A stretch of DNA of 64,000 nucleotides from Cordilura impudica (GCA_963682025.1 OY821518.1:219696868-219760867); one strand, 5' to 3'. Counted from the stretch's first letter, positions 47,040 through 59,287 are shown. Notes: generated by a model not told the origin, from the sequence alone. Made by a program: numbers and translations.

Positions 47040-47820
47040 AACTATTTATGACATATTTGTACTACAAACTTTGAAATTTAGTTAATATTTTTCAGTATTT
47101 AAGATCGCTTAGTATATCAGCTTAGTTTCAGTATACCTATTATTTAAAATTAAAAGATATAAATATATTTTTATACAGTAATTTGAGTTATATTCGAATT
47201 AATAAAAATCTTTATGTTTAAGTAACAAACACGTTGCTAAAAAAAATCTATTTTCAACAGGCAACTTGGTTGTGCTTTCAATAGATATTTTTGAAAGAAG
47301 TTTTAAACAGTTGTTAGTGTTAACAAAATCATTTGTATACTTTGGAGCAAACATTTATTTATAAACAGTTAGTAAATAATACAATTTTATTTTTAATGCA
47401 TTTTTCTGTGTATAGAGGAAAACGGCTTAAAAACTTGTCCTACATCTGCATATGATGTTAAACCCTTCTATTAGGTTAAGCCCATTTGGTCAAATTATTG
47501 GCTAGTTTTTATTGACTTAATTTTTCAGCTCACGTGGTCTTTTTATAAAACAATGTTGTGTGCAAAAAATAAATTTTCTGACCAGGACTGAGAAAAATAA
47601 ACAATTACGAATCTTAGGTTAAAGGACCATTTGATCCATAGTATATTTTCTTTGATTTTGCTTAAATTTATTTTCAAAAATTAGTGTTTATTAGTTTGCT
47701 TCATAATATTTCTCATTGCATAGAGAGCAAAATCTTTTTCTATTAGTTTTTCAAATAAACTTCCTGCAAATGGTTCATTTTATATCAGTAAAAATTAGCA
47801 TTATTTGTGGATGCCACTGA
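47040..47820. other. No recognised features
   Basis: AT-rich with only short frames. Confidence 0.5.
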
Positions 47821-48035
47821 AACTATGCATGGTATTCATATTCTGTCATTAGCTGTCCTGATAACTCCTCCTGAGGTAATCTAGTCCTTTCCATCATATG
47901 CGCTTTAGCCAAAGAAAGAGCTGGTTGTCGCAAAAAATCTGGTCTGTTGTGAGTTCGGTCAGCTGGAGCCCAGAAAACATCGATTTCTGAAAATAGTATG
48001 TACGCATTCAAAGCAGATATATCAAGTATGTTTGA
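47820..48035 (-). pseudogene. piggyBac-like transposase C-terminal fragment
   Basis: The minus frame reads 'NILDISALNAYILFSEID', then 'NRPDFLRQPALSLAKAHMME' and 'RTRLPQEELS'. The D(I/V)SA.NAY(I/V)L(F/W) helix followed by 'R..FL..L...L...H...R..LP' is the pattern after the DDD core in piggyBac proteins. No TIR or upstream catalytic domain is found next to it. The nearby full piggyBac (51509-53880) is a different sequence. Confidence 0.5.
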
Positions 48036-48345
48036 ATATACAATGTTTGGCTATCGCTTTGCTTGTATGGTGTAGGAGTTTTGTTTCTGCATACTGCTCC
48101 CTTGTGTATGTAAGTTTTGTGTCATGAGGTTTGTTTTACCAATTACAATGTGGAAAAATTGTCGCCTATTATATTTTGCCCTTTAGAGCCTTCTATTTGC
48201 TTGGTTTGTTCTGGACTTGCATTTCTTGCTTTACCAAGGTATCGTTGTATTTCAGACACGTAGCCTGTATTTGAGTCCGCTTAGCAAGTTGCTCACAATG
48301 GTGGCTTTTTCGTGACAGTTTTAAGACAATGCAAGAAGTTCTTGC

Positions 48346-48350
48346 CAACG
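48346..48350. repeat. Left 5-bp TSD of Transib B
   Basis: CAACG, repeated exactly at 55625-55629. Confidence 0.88.
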
Positions 48351-50261
48351 CACAGTGGACCATTTGACGAGAAGGCGGTCAAAAATCTATAACTTTTGAT
48401 TGGATTGGAATTTTGATATGCGGTTTTTTTTGTTTGGTAGGTGAGACTTTAGCCTTTAAGTTTTGCTATAAAACGTAATTCTCGACCGAAAATAAAAAAG
48501 TTCCGGAGGGTTTAAAATATATTTTCGTTTGTAGTTGAATTTTAGTACAAAAGTGAAGTGTTAAAAGTTAAAAAAAGGTTTTTTTAATATAATGTCTTAT
48601 TTTTTCAGTTAATTTTACAACTAATTCTTTTTAAAAATTTTTTAAGTTAATTTTTTCAGAAAATACCAAACTTTGGCCCCCGTAAAGTTTTTAGTCCTAA
48701 TGTGCACAAGAGCCAATGGTTGTTTTTTTTTTTTTTTGAAAGATCCCGAGTTAAAATATAATTTATTAAACAGCGAACGTAAAAGTTACCTTATATTGGT
48801 TCAAGATACAGAAAGTTTCAATGAAAAACTCGTATGTTTTTGCTTTAGTTAAATTTTTTTTTATTGTCTTTTTAAATATTTCTATATCAATTTTTATGGT
48901 AAATTTATGAAATATAACAATTTTTATTGTAAATTTACAAAATATATAAATTTTTAAATCAAGAAAATTTTTAAACTTAATAAAAAAAAGTGTAACTTAT
49001 TGTTAGTTAATGAAAAAGTACTTGAAATCAACCAATTTTAGTAAAAATTTCTTCTAAATAGCCTTGATTTTCATCTTCTAGAAGTTGTTTAGCTTCTTCT
49101 TCTAATTCAATAGAGATAGTTTTCCATTTTTGACGAATGTTTTACATATATGGATCTGAAGTGCATAACAAAATAGTGATAAGGTCTTCATTAGTACACC
49201 ATGTGGACATTTTCCTTGTGTTGTGCTCGCTAAAGAATCTGTAGTCTTTGTTCCTTTTTTCTTGCGCTTCTTCAGATAGATCTCCTATTGGTAGCATATT
49301 GTTTTGAATTATTTGTTCCCCATGGTACAAAATTTTATGAACTGTGGATGGCATATATTTCCAAAGTATAGCTGTTTTATTGGCGTGCTCTCCAAGTTTT
49401 TTTGCATTTATCTTTCTGCTGCATGCCAGAACGTGGAATATGGTTTTGAATGGTCTTATTAATTCATGATCTACACCTGTGATAGATGCTGCAGTTTCCG
49501 GATCGGAAAAAAATCTCCTTGCAGTATTTTCATCATTTGTGTTTCCTTCCCCTTGTCTTGGTTGGTCGATTACGAGGCCTAGCTGTAGATATTTTTGTTG
49601 AATTTGTTTTTTCTTGCTTTCTTTTTTCTTCATTTTCTTTGTTTTTTCTCACTGTTTCGCCTAACGGACCAAATTCCAAATCATAACCCAATTTAAGATA
49701 TGCTCCATGAAACGTATTCTAGCATGAAGAGGGGACATTTCAAATTCGTAGGCTTCCTTAAAACTATCGTCTTCTGGTGGGGGTTGGCTTAATTGACTTG
49801 ATATCTTTTGGCATATAATGCAGCTTGACGTTGACTTTGTTCCAGTTAAAGCTTGTGCAACTTTTCCATCAATCAGTGTGAGACACAATTTAAAATGTAC
49901 TTCAATGTCTTGGTCATCGAATTTAAATATTGCTGGTTGAAGTTCCTTAATTTGATCTTTTATTTTTTGAACTTCTTCAGTTATGACATCTTTGGTTTCC
50001 TTTTTGAATGCAAATTTTATTGGTCTGCAATACTTTGTTGAAGAAGGAATTTCTGTTTTCCATATATCAATTTCTGTCGCTCTACTAGTTGACGGCTCTA
50101 AGATGCTATACCTATTTGTTAAGCGCAATGGAACGAAAAATACCATAAATAAATTAGCATCTGATGAATTTTCGGCAATAAATTGCTTGTATTGTTTCTG
50201 ACCAGAGGATCCATCACATCCCCATTTAGAAATTAAAGTAATGCTGCCATTATCAATTTTT

Positions 50262-51102
50262 TTTAAATGATCAGTATCAAGCGTATTTAGCAATCGTTCT
50301 GCAGTATGTTCAAGGAGATCTTGCAATTTTATTTCTGCTGATGTTGAAGTGACACTAATAGCAGATTGTGAAGGTAAGCATTCTTTTTTGGCAGAAACTA
50401 AATCTCGATACTCTGGAAAAATCCCACAATTCTTTTCATTGGTTCGCTTCCGCAATTCCATATATTGATTTTTGGTCAATTTCAAATCCAAAAATAGGGC
50501 GAACGCTTCTTCCGGCGTAAATTTCTTATCTTCAATTGGTGTAGGAATGCTTTTTAAAATCTACTTTGTGCGCCTTGGGCTCGCTTCTACTAATTTTTCA
50601 ATTATTTCAATTTTATTTTTTTTATTTTGGGTTGGTTGAATTATTCCTTAATAATTCTTTGAGAAATTTCTTCATTGATATTCTCCAGCTTGCGCCTTCG
50701 AGATCTTTCACTACATCCGTCAATTGGTTTTGCTGGTCGACGCTAAATGATCAGTATCAAGCGTATTTAGCAATCGTTCTGCAGTATGTTCAAGGACATC
50801 TTGCAATTTTATTTCTGCTGATGTTGAAGTGACACTAATAGCAGATTGTGAAGGTAAGCATTCTTTTTTGGCAGAAACTAAATCTCGATACTCTGGAAAA
50901 ATCCCACAATTCTTTTCATTGGTTCGCTTCCGCAATTCCTTGTATTGATTTTTGGTCAATTTCAAATCCAAAAATAGGGCGAACGCTTCTTCCGGCGTAA
51001 ATTTCTTATCTTCAATTGGTGTAGGAATGCTTTTCAAAATCCTCTTTGTGCGCCTTGGGCTCGCTTCTACTAATTTTTCAATTATTTCAATTTTATTTTT
51101 TT
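50262..51102 (-). repeat. ~480-bp tandem duplication inside the Transib B gene
   Basis: 'tgatcagtatcaagcgtatttagcaatcg' occurs at 50268 and 50748, and the following ~350 bp is almost identical until the mini-me insertion at 51103; the copy resumes at 54257. Copy 1 (50262-50741) keeps the uninterrupted junction 'ttttattttttttattttggg' at about 50611-50640, the empty site of the mini-me insertion found in copy 2. Differences between copies are few, for example 'caaggagatc' versus 'caaggacatc'. Confidence 0.88.
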
Positions 51103-51504
51103 ATACCCTATACCACTATGTAGTTTGGGTATAATGACTTTGTGCTGCTGTTTGTAACAACCAAAAATATTTGACCTAGACCCATCTTTAATTATACCGA
51201 TCGAATCAGAATCTTTCTGAGTTGATTTAACAATGTCCGTCCGTCCGTCCGTCCGTCCGTCCGTCTGTGTGTCCATGTAAACCTTTTAATCAAACTGCAG
51301 GTCGCAAATATGAATATATTTCGATGAAATTTGGTATCTAAGCTTCCATCGGCCATGTGATGAACGCTGTTGAAATTGGTGAGAATCGGTCCATGTTCAG
51401 ACCTAGCCCCCATACAAATTACCCATATGAAATGGACATAAATTGCCATAAGATTGTCATATAGATCTTACTCAAATTGGGTTTGTATGCGTTCATTGCA
51501 TCCA

Positions 51505-53884
51505 TTAACCCATTTCCAACCAGTGGTCGAAAAATCGACCAGTGACTTTCGAATTTTTTATAAATTAGCGGCAAACAGTTATAACTTAAAAATAAGGCAA
51601 TTCTGGTATTTTACACCTCTTTAAATCTTAATAATTTTTGGATTGGGTCAACTCGTGTTTTTTGATGTTGTGTTCTCCGGTAACGCAAAACTATTTTTAA
51701 ACAAAACAAAAAATTAAGCTCGAATGCTCAGAAAAAATTTAAAAAAAATCTAAAATACTATTCCTCCTGATTTAAACTTATATGAGAGTAATAATTTAAA
51801 TCAAAAATAATTTGAACGCGTTCGCTGTATTTTTTGCTGGGATATGTGAGATTAAAAACCACTGGTTCTTATGTTCTAGTTCCTTTACTTTGGGTTAAGT
51901 GTTCGCAAAATGTATCGGCAGGAATATATCACGCAAGCAGAAATAAAACGATTGGTAAACGAAAGTAGTGATGAGGATGAAACCGCAACACTTATTCGTA
52001 ATGCCCATAGTGTTGACCTGGTGATGTTGCCGTCAGATAGAGTAGATGAACTAAGCGATATAGAAGATATCGACGAAAACGAGCTAGTTTTAAGCGACCC
52101 AAGTGCGATAATGCCAGGTGAAGTTGCCGGTAGCATCGAGGTTGTATGTGATTTTAATGATTGCAACACAAACAAGCCTGATCGTGCCGACGATGATGAT
52201 GTTTCCCACGTTGCCGATGGCTACGGCAATTATTCGCCGATTGAATTGTTTGAGTTGTTCGTCGACAACGAAGTATTTGAGTGGATAACAGCGTGCACTA
52301 TTGACTATGCGACAATTGACATGAATGACAACTCGTTTTCAACGGATGCTGCTGAAATTCGACAATTTATTGGCATCCTGTTTATAACCGGAACCAAACA
52401 TTGGAGTGCCCATTGATTCGTGCAACAATGCCACGCAATCGTTTTGTTCTTTTGAAGCGCTATTTCCATGTCTGGAATAATCGCGAATTAGATAAAAATG
52501 ACAAGTTCTCCAAGGTGACTCCATTGAACGATTTGATGAATAAGAAGTTCAAGCAGTTTGGTTTGTTTTCTCACAATTTATCAATCGGCGAACAGATGAT
52601 AGCATACTTCGGCCGCCACTCATGCAAAATGTTCATAAAGGGAAAGCCGATCCGTTTTGGATTTAAGTATTAGGCTTTATGTTCAGCCGAAGGATACATG
52701 TAATCCTTCATTCCGTATGGTGGTGCCAATGCAGATCCGGATCCAGATTATATTGAGTACGGATTAGGAGAAACAGTCGTTATGAAGCTGCTTAGTAAAC
52801 TGGAGCATCCATTGCAACATTGCGTTGCATTCGACAATTTTTTTACTTCTCATCGATTAGCTTCTCGTTTGTCTCAATTGAATTATTTCTTCACTGGCAC
52901 TATTCGAGATAACCGAACTAACAGCGCTCCACTTATGAATGTTAAAGCAATGAAAAAGAATGAGCGTTATTCGTTGGACTACGTGCTCGACAAGAAGAAT
53001 GATTTGCTGGTGGCTCGTTGGAACGATAACTCTGTCGTTACAATTGTATCGAACCACGAAGCGATCGAGCCTATGCATCATGTAAAACGATGGGACCAAA
53101 AGGCAGGAAAAATTACATATATTCAAATGCCACAAATTCTCCAAGCGTACAACAGCCGTGTGGGAGGAGTTGACTTATTTGACAACGCCACAAACAACTA
53201 TCGGATTCGCATACGCGGCAAAAAGTGGTACTGGCCATTCCTAACAAATGCTCTTGACGCCGCCATGGTCAACGCATGGAAACTTCACTCTGTGCTTCGC
53301 GATCACGCAGACTATCTCGAAACGCAACAGGTAGGAACTGATCGTTCGAAGAATCGAGTGACTACAAAGAAAAGCAGTGCGATGACACAACTAGAATTTC
53401 GTTTCTACGTGGCAGAATGTTTGCTGCGTCAAGTGAAATCATCGACACAAAAAACCGCTAATGCACCCAAGCTGAGCGCTGAAATCGCATTAAATGAAAT
53501 TCACAGTGACAGAACAGACCATGGAATCGTCAAAGCTGAAAAGCCTGGTCGTTGCCGCGTTTGTCACAAGCATTCTTCGTTCAAATGTTCGAAATGCGAC
53601 GTTGCTGTTCACACCATAGCTTTTAAATTATTGAAAGCCATCGAATTAATAAATTTCGAATAAATAAAAATATTTTTTGCTATAGAAACAAATATGTCGT
53701 GTTTTTGCATTTTTGTATATCGTATCTAGCCAGTGGTAGAAAAATCGACCGCCCCCTACAGGCTTAACCTGACGATATAAAAATAAAATCTTAAAAATAG
53801 ACATTTTTATTTACGTTTAAAGCACATGTACGAAGTTACATTGATTTCTACCGAGTAGTTTAAGTGCGGATGGAAATGGGTTAA
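51505..53884 (+). mobile_element. piggyBac transposon with TTAA target sites
   Basis: TTAA at 51505-51508 and 53881-53884. Ends CCCATTTCCAACC and (complement of right end) CCCATTTCCATCC. Subterminal text 'CCAGTGGTCGAAAAATCGACC' at about 51520 recurs as 'CCAGTGGTAGAAAAATCGACC' at about 53730 in the same orientation, possibly a transposase-binding site. Encloses a decayed plus-strand transposase gene. The 2,372-bp size is normal for the superfamily. Confidence 0.9.
51910..53663 (+). pseudogene. piggyBac transposase, catalytic Asp changed to Gly
   Basis: From ATG 51910: acidic N-terminus ('NESSDEDETATL', 'LSDIEDIDENEL'), then the core start 'YSPIELFELFVDNEVF'. A frame change near 52395 leads to 'PRNRFVLLKRYFHVW' and 'LSIGEQMIAYFGRHSCK', where the family has S.DE: codon 52587-52589 is GGC (Gly), not Asp. 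A TAG at 52671-52673 falls where the family has Trp, with another stop at about 52702. The rest is open from 52782: 'CVAFDNFFTS' and 'RVGGVDLFDNATNNYRI' keep the other two Asp. It ends with a zinc-binding 'CRVCHKHSSFKCSKCDVAVH'. Both the catalytic change and the stops make this copy inactive. Confidence 0.93.
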
Positions 53885-55629
53885 TGAGTAGTCCAAAAAC
53901 GATCCCTTTGACCCCATATAGAGCTGCTTCCCGATCTTCACTTAAATCCATTAAAAAACAAAAATATTGCACTGATTCTTCTCAAATTTTGTTTGTACAT
54001 ATTTTTGCAAAATACAAGAGACTTTACCGAACATGATCAGGATCGGTCCATTTTTGGACCAAGTCCCTATATAGATATAGCATCCGATATGAAATATTTC
54101 ATATCTGCAGCCTAAAAAATTGATAAAAATCCCACTCAAATTTGGTTTTTGCTTATATTCTATGTCCAGTTAGTTGGGCCTAAGAGATAGGGTCTCTAAA
54201 CGCATGGTATAGGGTATCGTATAGTCGGTCTAGACCGACTATAATTTTCTTACTTGTTTTATTTTGGGTTGGTTGAATTTGTTGCAAAAATGAATCCTTA
54301 ATAATTCTTTGAGAAACTTCTTCATTGATATTCTCCAGCTTGCGCCTTCGAGATCTTTCACTACATCCATCAATTGGTTTTGCTGGTCTTTGCCTTGCTA
54401 TGAGAGCACTCAATGTAGCGTCTTTTCAAATTCGATACAATATTAGTAATTTTTCCTTTGTGCATCTCAATATCTTCTAGTTTACAATTATTAAAGAAGT
54501 CGTTGCTCACTATGTGCAAAATTACAATGTCTACATCATTTCGTTGAAAATAAATATCTGCCAGATCTCTGTAACAGTACTTTGCCATTGCAAAAATTGT
54601 AATAAATAATAATTGTGGAAACATTATTATAAATACTCTTTCTTGCAATTATGTAAAATAAAATTTTTATCTTTTATTACCTCTTTTAGAAGCATAAAAA
54701 CCCACACCCTAACCCCTTTTAAAAGGTGAAGCATACCTGCTCATATCGTAAAGAGCTATGTCGCATAGTTTTTTTTTACCATTTACCTGTTATTTAAATT
54801 GTTTCCCATTTTGTCAGGTATTTAAACTATATAACTCTAATTCAGACTATTAATGTTTTTGAAAGATACCTATGTAAATGTACCTGTAACAATTAAGCGC
54901 ATTATATCTCAACCCTTTTTTATAAGTATATAACAACTCCTGACAACTCTACCGACACGCAAAAAAAAATACACAACGGTGCACCGGTACGACCAACTTT
55001 TGTATTCATGACACTCAGACGGATGGACGGACATCGTTTAATCGACTCAGAAAGTGTTTTTGAGTCGATCCGTATAATAAAAGATGGATAAAGGTCTCCT
55101 CAAACTAAATATATCCTAACCACATAGTGGACAACTTTTGTATTCATAAATTTTGCAAAAATATCTAACCTTGGGTCCGAAAAATTGTCCTAGTGCACAC
55201 GGGCGGAAATTGGCGGGTGCATAATGGGGTATAGGAGTATAGGGAAGGGTCTGGACTATAGAAGAGTGCAAGATTTATGCTCTATTTTTTTTTTTTAAAT
55301 TTCGAAATGTCTCATTGATTTTACTATTAATAGTATGGGAGCCACAAAATTATACAATATTTATTTCACTTAAAAATCTTTTAAACCAAAAAAAGTTACG
55401 GTCATTCAAAAATTAAAATTTACAAAGAAATTTTTAATTTTAGCAAAATGCTGAGAAAGCCCATTTTCGAAGACCCTGTTCGCTGTGATATAGTTGAGAT
55501 AGAGTCGCAATTTTTAGCTCCCGAGGTTTATTAGTATTTACTTTCAAATGAATAACATAACTTTAAAATCGCTAACAAAAAAAAAATTATTTTTGACCGC
55601 CTTCTCAAAATATGGTCCACTGTGCAACG

Positions 55630-57466
55630 CAGTACAAGAATAGCAGAAAATTTATTGGTACTACCCTTTTGTCGTTGACTCGAATGGGAGCGCACTAGTA
55701 ATAATATCGAATTTATTTTCAGACATGATTTATGGAAAAATTAGACGGCCAAATTTTGCACCAAATAAACCATGAACGAGTGTGTCATACTTATTAGTGT
55801 TTTCAATGATAATTCATGGCATCAGGATACTGCAAATTGAGTTGGTCCTCCCTGAGTTGAGATAATATCCTTAGGCGCAGTTTTAATAGATTGAAGTATT
55901 GGAGTGACATTCCATACCATCTTTTTTTAAGTTTTCTGCATTACGCACTTCTGGTATATCATCGTCGTTCAAGTATGCCATTTTCCATAATTGTTTTTTA
56001 TAATTACTACCTCAACTAATTTTAACATTAACTATGTTGAGTAAAGAATAAAGCAATAATATATAGGATGTATTGAACCAAAATAGATACAAATAATAAA
56101 ATTATATTGTTATTTCGTGCAATACAATTTTTGGCCCAAATGTTCCCCAAACCTAACATTCGTAAGTTTTTTCTAACCTAACAGCAGGCTTAAGAATGTG
56201 GTTGTGTATATACTTACGCAATCATTTATTTGGCAATTTTTTGCAAATTCTGCACTTATTTCGTTAGCTATTGAATTTTTGCTTATTTTTTTTTAATGTG
56301 AAAGAACCGAAGCTCTCTATTCTTTAAATTCCTTCAAATATTTTTAATAAATGCCTCTGTCCTATTTGATTCTGTTATCAATGTCGATTTCTAAGCTTGG
56401 TGAAATAAGCTAATAAAAGTACAAATCAAGCTAAACGAAATACACTTTATATTTAAATTTTGTTGTCTTATAGAAAAATTTTATTGCCCTTACATAAAAG
56501 TACGAAATAAATCTTTTAGTGTTTTAATTATCTCACATAGGATTGTTAGGGGCCCCCTACATTACGAGGTCCTTGGAAAAAAAATCATGATATGCCCTTC
56601 GTTTGGGCCTGCATATACACATGTTTAAATATGCATTCAGGGTAACAAGAATAAAGAGATTTTAATTAAATACTTAGTCTTTAGAGTAAATATTTGGATT
56701 AGTTGTTAATAATAAACAAATTCAAAGTTGAACAAGTATATTTGCTTTTAATATTTGCTATTGTTATAGTGCACACCCACGTTGACAAAATATAGAATAT
56801 ATATGAACGTTTTTGGATCAAATCTCACGGGACTTTGTATGGTAATATCTTTTATGAAAGTTAAGGCTAGATAAAATTTTTTGCTGAGGCTTAATCCAAA
56901 ATATATTGTATGTCCTCACCATATTGTTAGCTCTGATATCCATTAAATTTAGTTTGCTTTTTCAACATTAATTTTATATTTTTTGCCTTTCTCCAACAAC
57001 TCTGTATATGCCACAATTTTTTAAAGATCCTCTTCAGTCTTTAATATCTGAAGGCATTAAAATAGTAACTCGTTCAAATAATAACTACAACTGTAAATAA
57101 ATATTTATATAGTAACTTGTTAAGCTTTTAAAGCTTGTTATTGTACATTCCAACAATTTCCTGTACAGCATAATATCTTTCGCTTATACTACCCATTTCT
57201 AAAAATGTTTTGCTCCTGTTGGATCATGTTCCATTTAATAGTAGGTAATATTTTTCTTTAAATTTTTTGAGAAAAAAAAAAGATCTTTATTTAAATGTGT
57301 CAGTTCACAGTTTTTTATCCGTCATCTCAGAACAAACAACTTCGTTATTTTAATGTCGATGTTCTAATTGATGTTTTTAAATTTGTTGGTTAAGGAACAT
57401 GTTTAAATTTAATTTAACGTTAATTTAAAGTTAAATTTCATTTTAGTTTTATGGATATTATTATAA
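55630..57466. other. No recognised gene
   Basis: AT-rich sequence between Transib B and the peroxidase fragment. Only short frames. Confidence 0.5.
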
Positions 57467-58887
57467 TTGAATCTTTTCCATCGCCACGAATTCTCAACGA
57501 AATCTTTGCGGAGGAATGGGGCAATAACCAGTGCACCAATAACAACTAATGTAAATCTTAGAGAGCAATCGACCATTTTAAATCAACCGCAAAGTGTCAA
57601 GTACGAGGATACAAATGCAATTCACAAAACTCATGATACCTCTAGTTTGTTAAATAAAAAATGGGACCCTTATCCTGAGGGTATTCTTTGTGTCCCACAA
57701 AGCAAGTGTCTTGCCCATGTTCGCATGAAAGATCACGTAAAACCGCTAGTTTGTGATTTGACAGGTGCTAAATTTGATGTATGACGTGTCCAAATTATAC
57801 AGTCTTACGTTTGGATGAGGCTCGCATGCCCGTGATAACTTTTAAAATACCGCAAGTCGTAGAAGAAGTACGTTTCAAATTTGAACAGTTAATGCATCAA
57901 ATTGCTGTGATTGCTTTTGAACCGGGGCAACCAGATTTGATGCATATTATGGTTTTCCATTCATCGTCTCATGAAGATATACAAAATTTTCAACTATCAA
58001 ATTCGGCCATGGAACAAGTTATTACCAAAAGAACAAATTCCCGTGGATAATATTGTGAACAACAATATCGAAGTTGAGTTTAAGAACACATCTTTAGCTC
58101 GTCACTGCCAACCTGCGAAATCTTGTACCAATCCTCATTTCAAATATAGATCTTTCAAAGGATTTCTTAATAACCCCATAGCTACGGGTGCAGAATAGTG
58201 TGCTGCTGGTTAGCCCATGGAACGCTTGTTGCCACCCGCCTACGAAGATAGTATATGGACTCCACGTATGCATGGCAGAGACGGTTCTATGCTAACGGGT
58301 GCAAGAGAAATATCAAGATAGCTTTTAAGAGACTCCGATAAACCTCATCCGAAACATAGTTTTTTACCCATGCAATTTGGCCAATTTATAGTGCACGATA
58401 TCACACAATCGGCCACGGTAAGATTGGAAAATGGTGAGCTGACACAATGTAGTTCCCCCAACAATGCTAATATTTTACCAGCTACATTTAATATTCAGCG
58501 TGGGCTTGATCAAGGATTACGTTGCTACAATGACTACTTGGAAGTGATGGGCAATTGGAGATTGCCGGCAAGCTATCTCAAGTCTATCGTCATCCAGATT
58601 ATGTTGATCTATGGATGGGTGGTCTATTTGAAAACGATGCCGGATATGGTATTTGTAGTAGTACGTTTTCAGAAATAACAGCTGATCAATTTTCTCGTTT
58701 CAAATTGGCGATCATTATTAATATGATTACAATAAGAACATAAATGCTGGAGCATTTACCATCGATCAACTGCACGAAATATGTAAATTTAGATAGGCTA
58801 GAATAATCTGTGATAATGATGATCATTTACCATTGATGGAGGTCTCACCGGTCGCCTTTGTTAGAGGTGATTTTCCAGGCAATGCAC
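57467..58887 (+). pseudogene. Animal heme peroxidase pseudogene (insect, N-terminal clip-like region)
   Basis: Pieces in order: 'WDPYPEGILCVPQSKCLAHV' with further cysteines ('LVCDLTGAKFD', 'TCPNY') suggesting a clip-like Cys-rich module (57650-57800); a helical stretch (57830-57990); 'RSFKGFLNNPIATGAE' (~58150, equivalent of the peroxidase start 'R..DG..NN'); '[18 protein letters not shown]' (~58215). Then 'LPMQFGQFIVHDITQSA' (~58365, distal His; the usual D before H is V), and after a large internal deletion 'YRHPDYVDLWMGGLFENDAG' (~58590), 'NAGAFTIDQLHEI' (~58750) and 'ARIICDNDDHLPLMEVSP' (~58800). Several frameshifts and stops; the proximal-His region is missing. No introns are evident within the joined part. 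It could be a processed copy or a decayed tandem paralogue; the exact peroxidase is not resolved. Confidence 0.85.
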
Positions 58888-59287
58888 TATAAAGTATTTA
58901 GTAAGTTGTAGATTTTTCAAATATTAAATACTGAAAAGTGACCGACGTTTCAAACGCCACTGGTTCTGTTTGGAAAATTTTGCCGGCACTAAAAAGTTGC
59001 CAAAGGCAGGAGCACTTTCTATCAGTGCTGGTTTTAAATAAATTTAAAATTAGCCAATTGCTCGGCTGAGCTGAGTTTCATAATTGATTTTATTTACAAA
59101 CTTAATCCTACTTATAGATAAAACTAACTGGACTTAAAGCTATTATATTATTTACATTTTTAATCCTAAACTTAATCCTAATCATAAGTTATAAATTATG
59201 CTTTAAATAACAGTTGATAACATAGTATAATACTTTACTTAAGCTAACAGGTGTGTAATACTAGGGATGGTATTGTGGTACATTACA
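58888..59287 (-). mobile_element. Solo LTR of the 3063-6294 Gypsy family
   Basis: About 400 bp, reverse complement of the LTR at 3063-3456: 'caattgctcgg', 'cttaatcctacttatagataaaactaac', 'taatcctaaacttaatcctaatcata', 'taatactttacttaa' correspond in order, with substantial divergence. Flanked by TSD GCAC (58884-58887 and 59288-59291). It lies in the last part of the peroxidase remnant. Formed by LTR-LTR recombination, and much older than the full-length copy. Confidence 0.85.

Larger units (their letters stand above)
51103..54256 (-). mobile_element. Mini-me/DINE-type repeat (copy 2), split by piggyBac
   Basis: Reverse complement of the repeat at 2923-6943: begins 'ataccctataccac', has (GTCC)n at about 51236-51264, and ends 'tagtcggtctagaccgactataattttcttacttg'. 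It is inserted in Transib B and carries a piggyBac at 51509-53880. The corresponding position in copy 1 ('ctcattaatggatg', about 6526) is uninterrupted. Confidence 0.85.
49034..54589 (-). pseudogene. Transib B transposase, duplicated and interrupted
   Basis: Probable start ATG 54587-54589 (MAKYCYRDLADIYF). The N-terminal segment with 'RPAKPIDGCSERSRRRKLEN' ends at the mini-me insertion (54257) and resumes at 51102. It runs to 'LLNTLDTDHL' (~50748), where a tandem duplication restarts the 'AKPIDGCSE' region (50741 down). Catalytic core: 'LISKWGCDGSSGQKQYKQ' (~50230), 'LTLIDGKVAQALTGTKSTSS' with C..C (~49870), 'SPLHARIRFMEHILN' (~49720). After a frameshift near 49645: 'ENTARRFFSDPETAASITG', 'LSEEAQEKRNKDYRFFSEHN' (~49265), 'NEDLITILLCTSDPYM', a TAA, then ~36 in-frame codons to about 49034. 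All DDE regions are present but the gene is dead. Confidence 0.92.
48351..55624 (-). mobile_element. Transib B: second RAG1-related transposon, with nested insertions
   Basis: Left end CACAGTGGACCATTT then gacGAGAAGGCGGTCAAAAATC; right end (complement) CACAGTGGACCATATTTTG then AGAAGGCGGTCAAAAAT; TSD CAACG. Both ends have the heptamer CACAGTG, then 21 bp, then a TCAAAAAT(C/A) block resembling the RSS nonamer. The minus-strand transposase gene is disrupted by a ~480-bp tandem duplication and by a mini-me insertion (51103-54256) that itself contains a piggyBac. Without insertion and duplication the element would be about 3.6 kb. A further mini-me fragment lies at 55011-55140. Confidence 0.92.
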
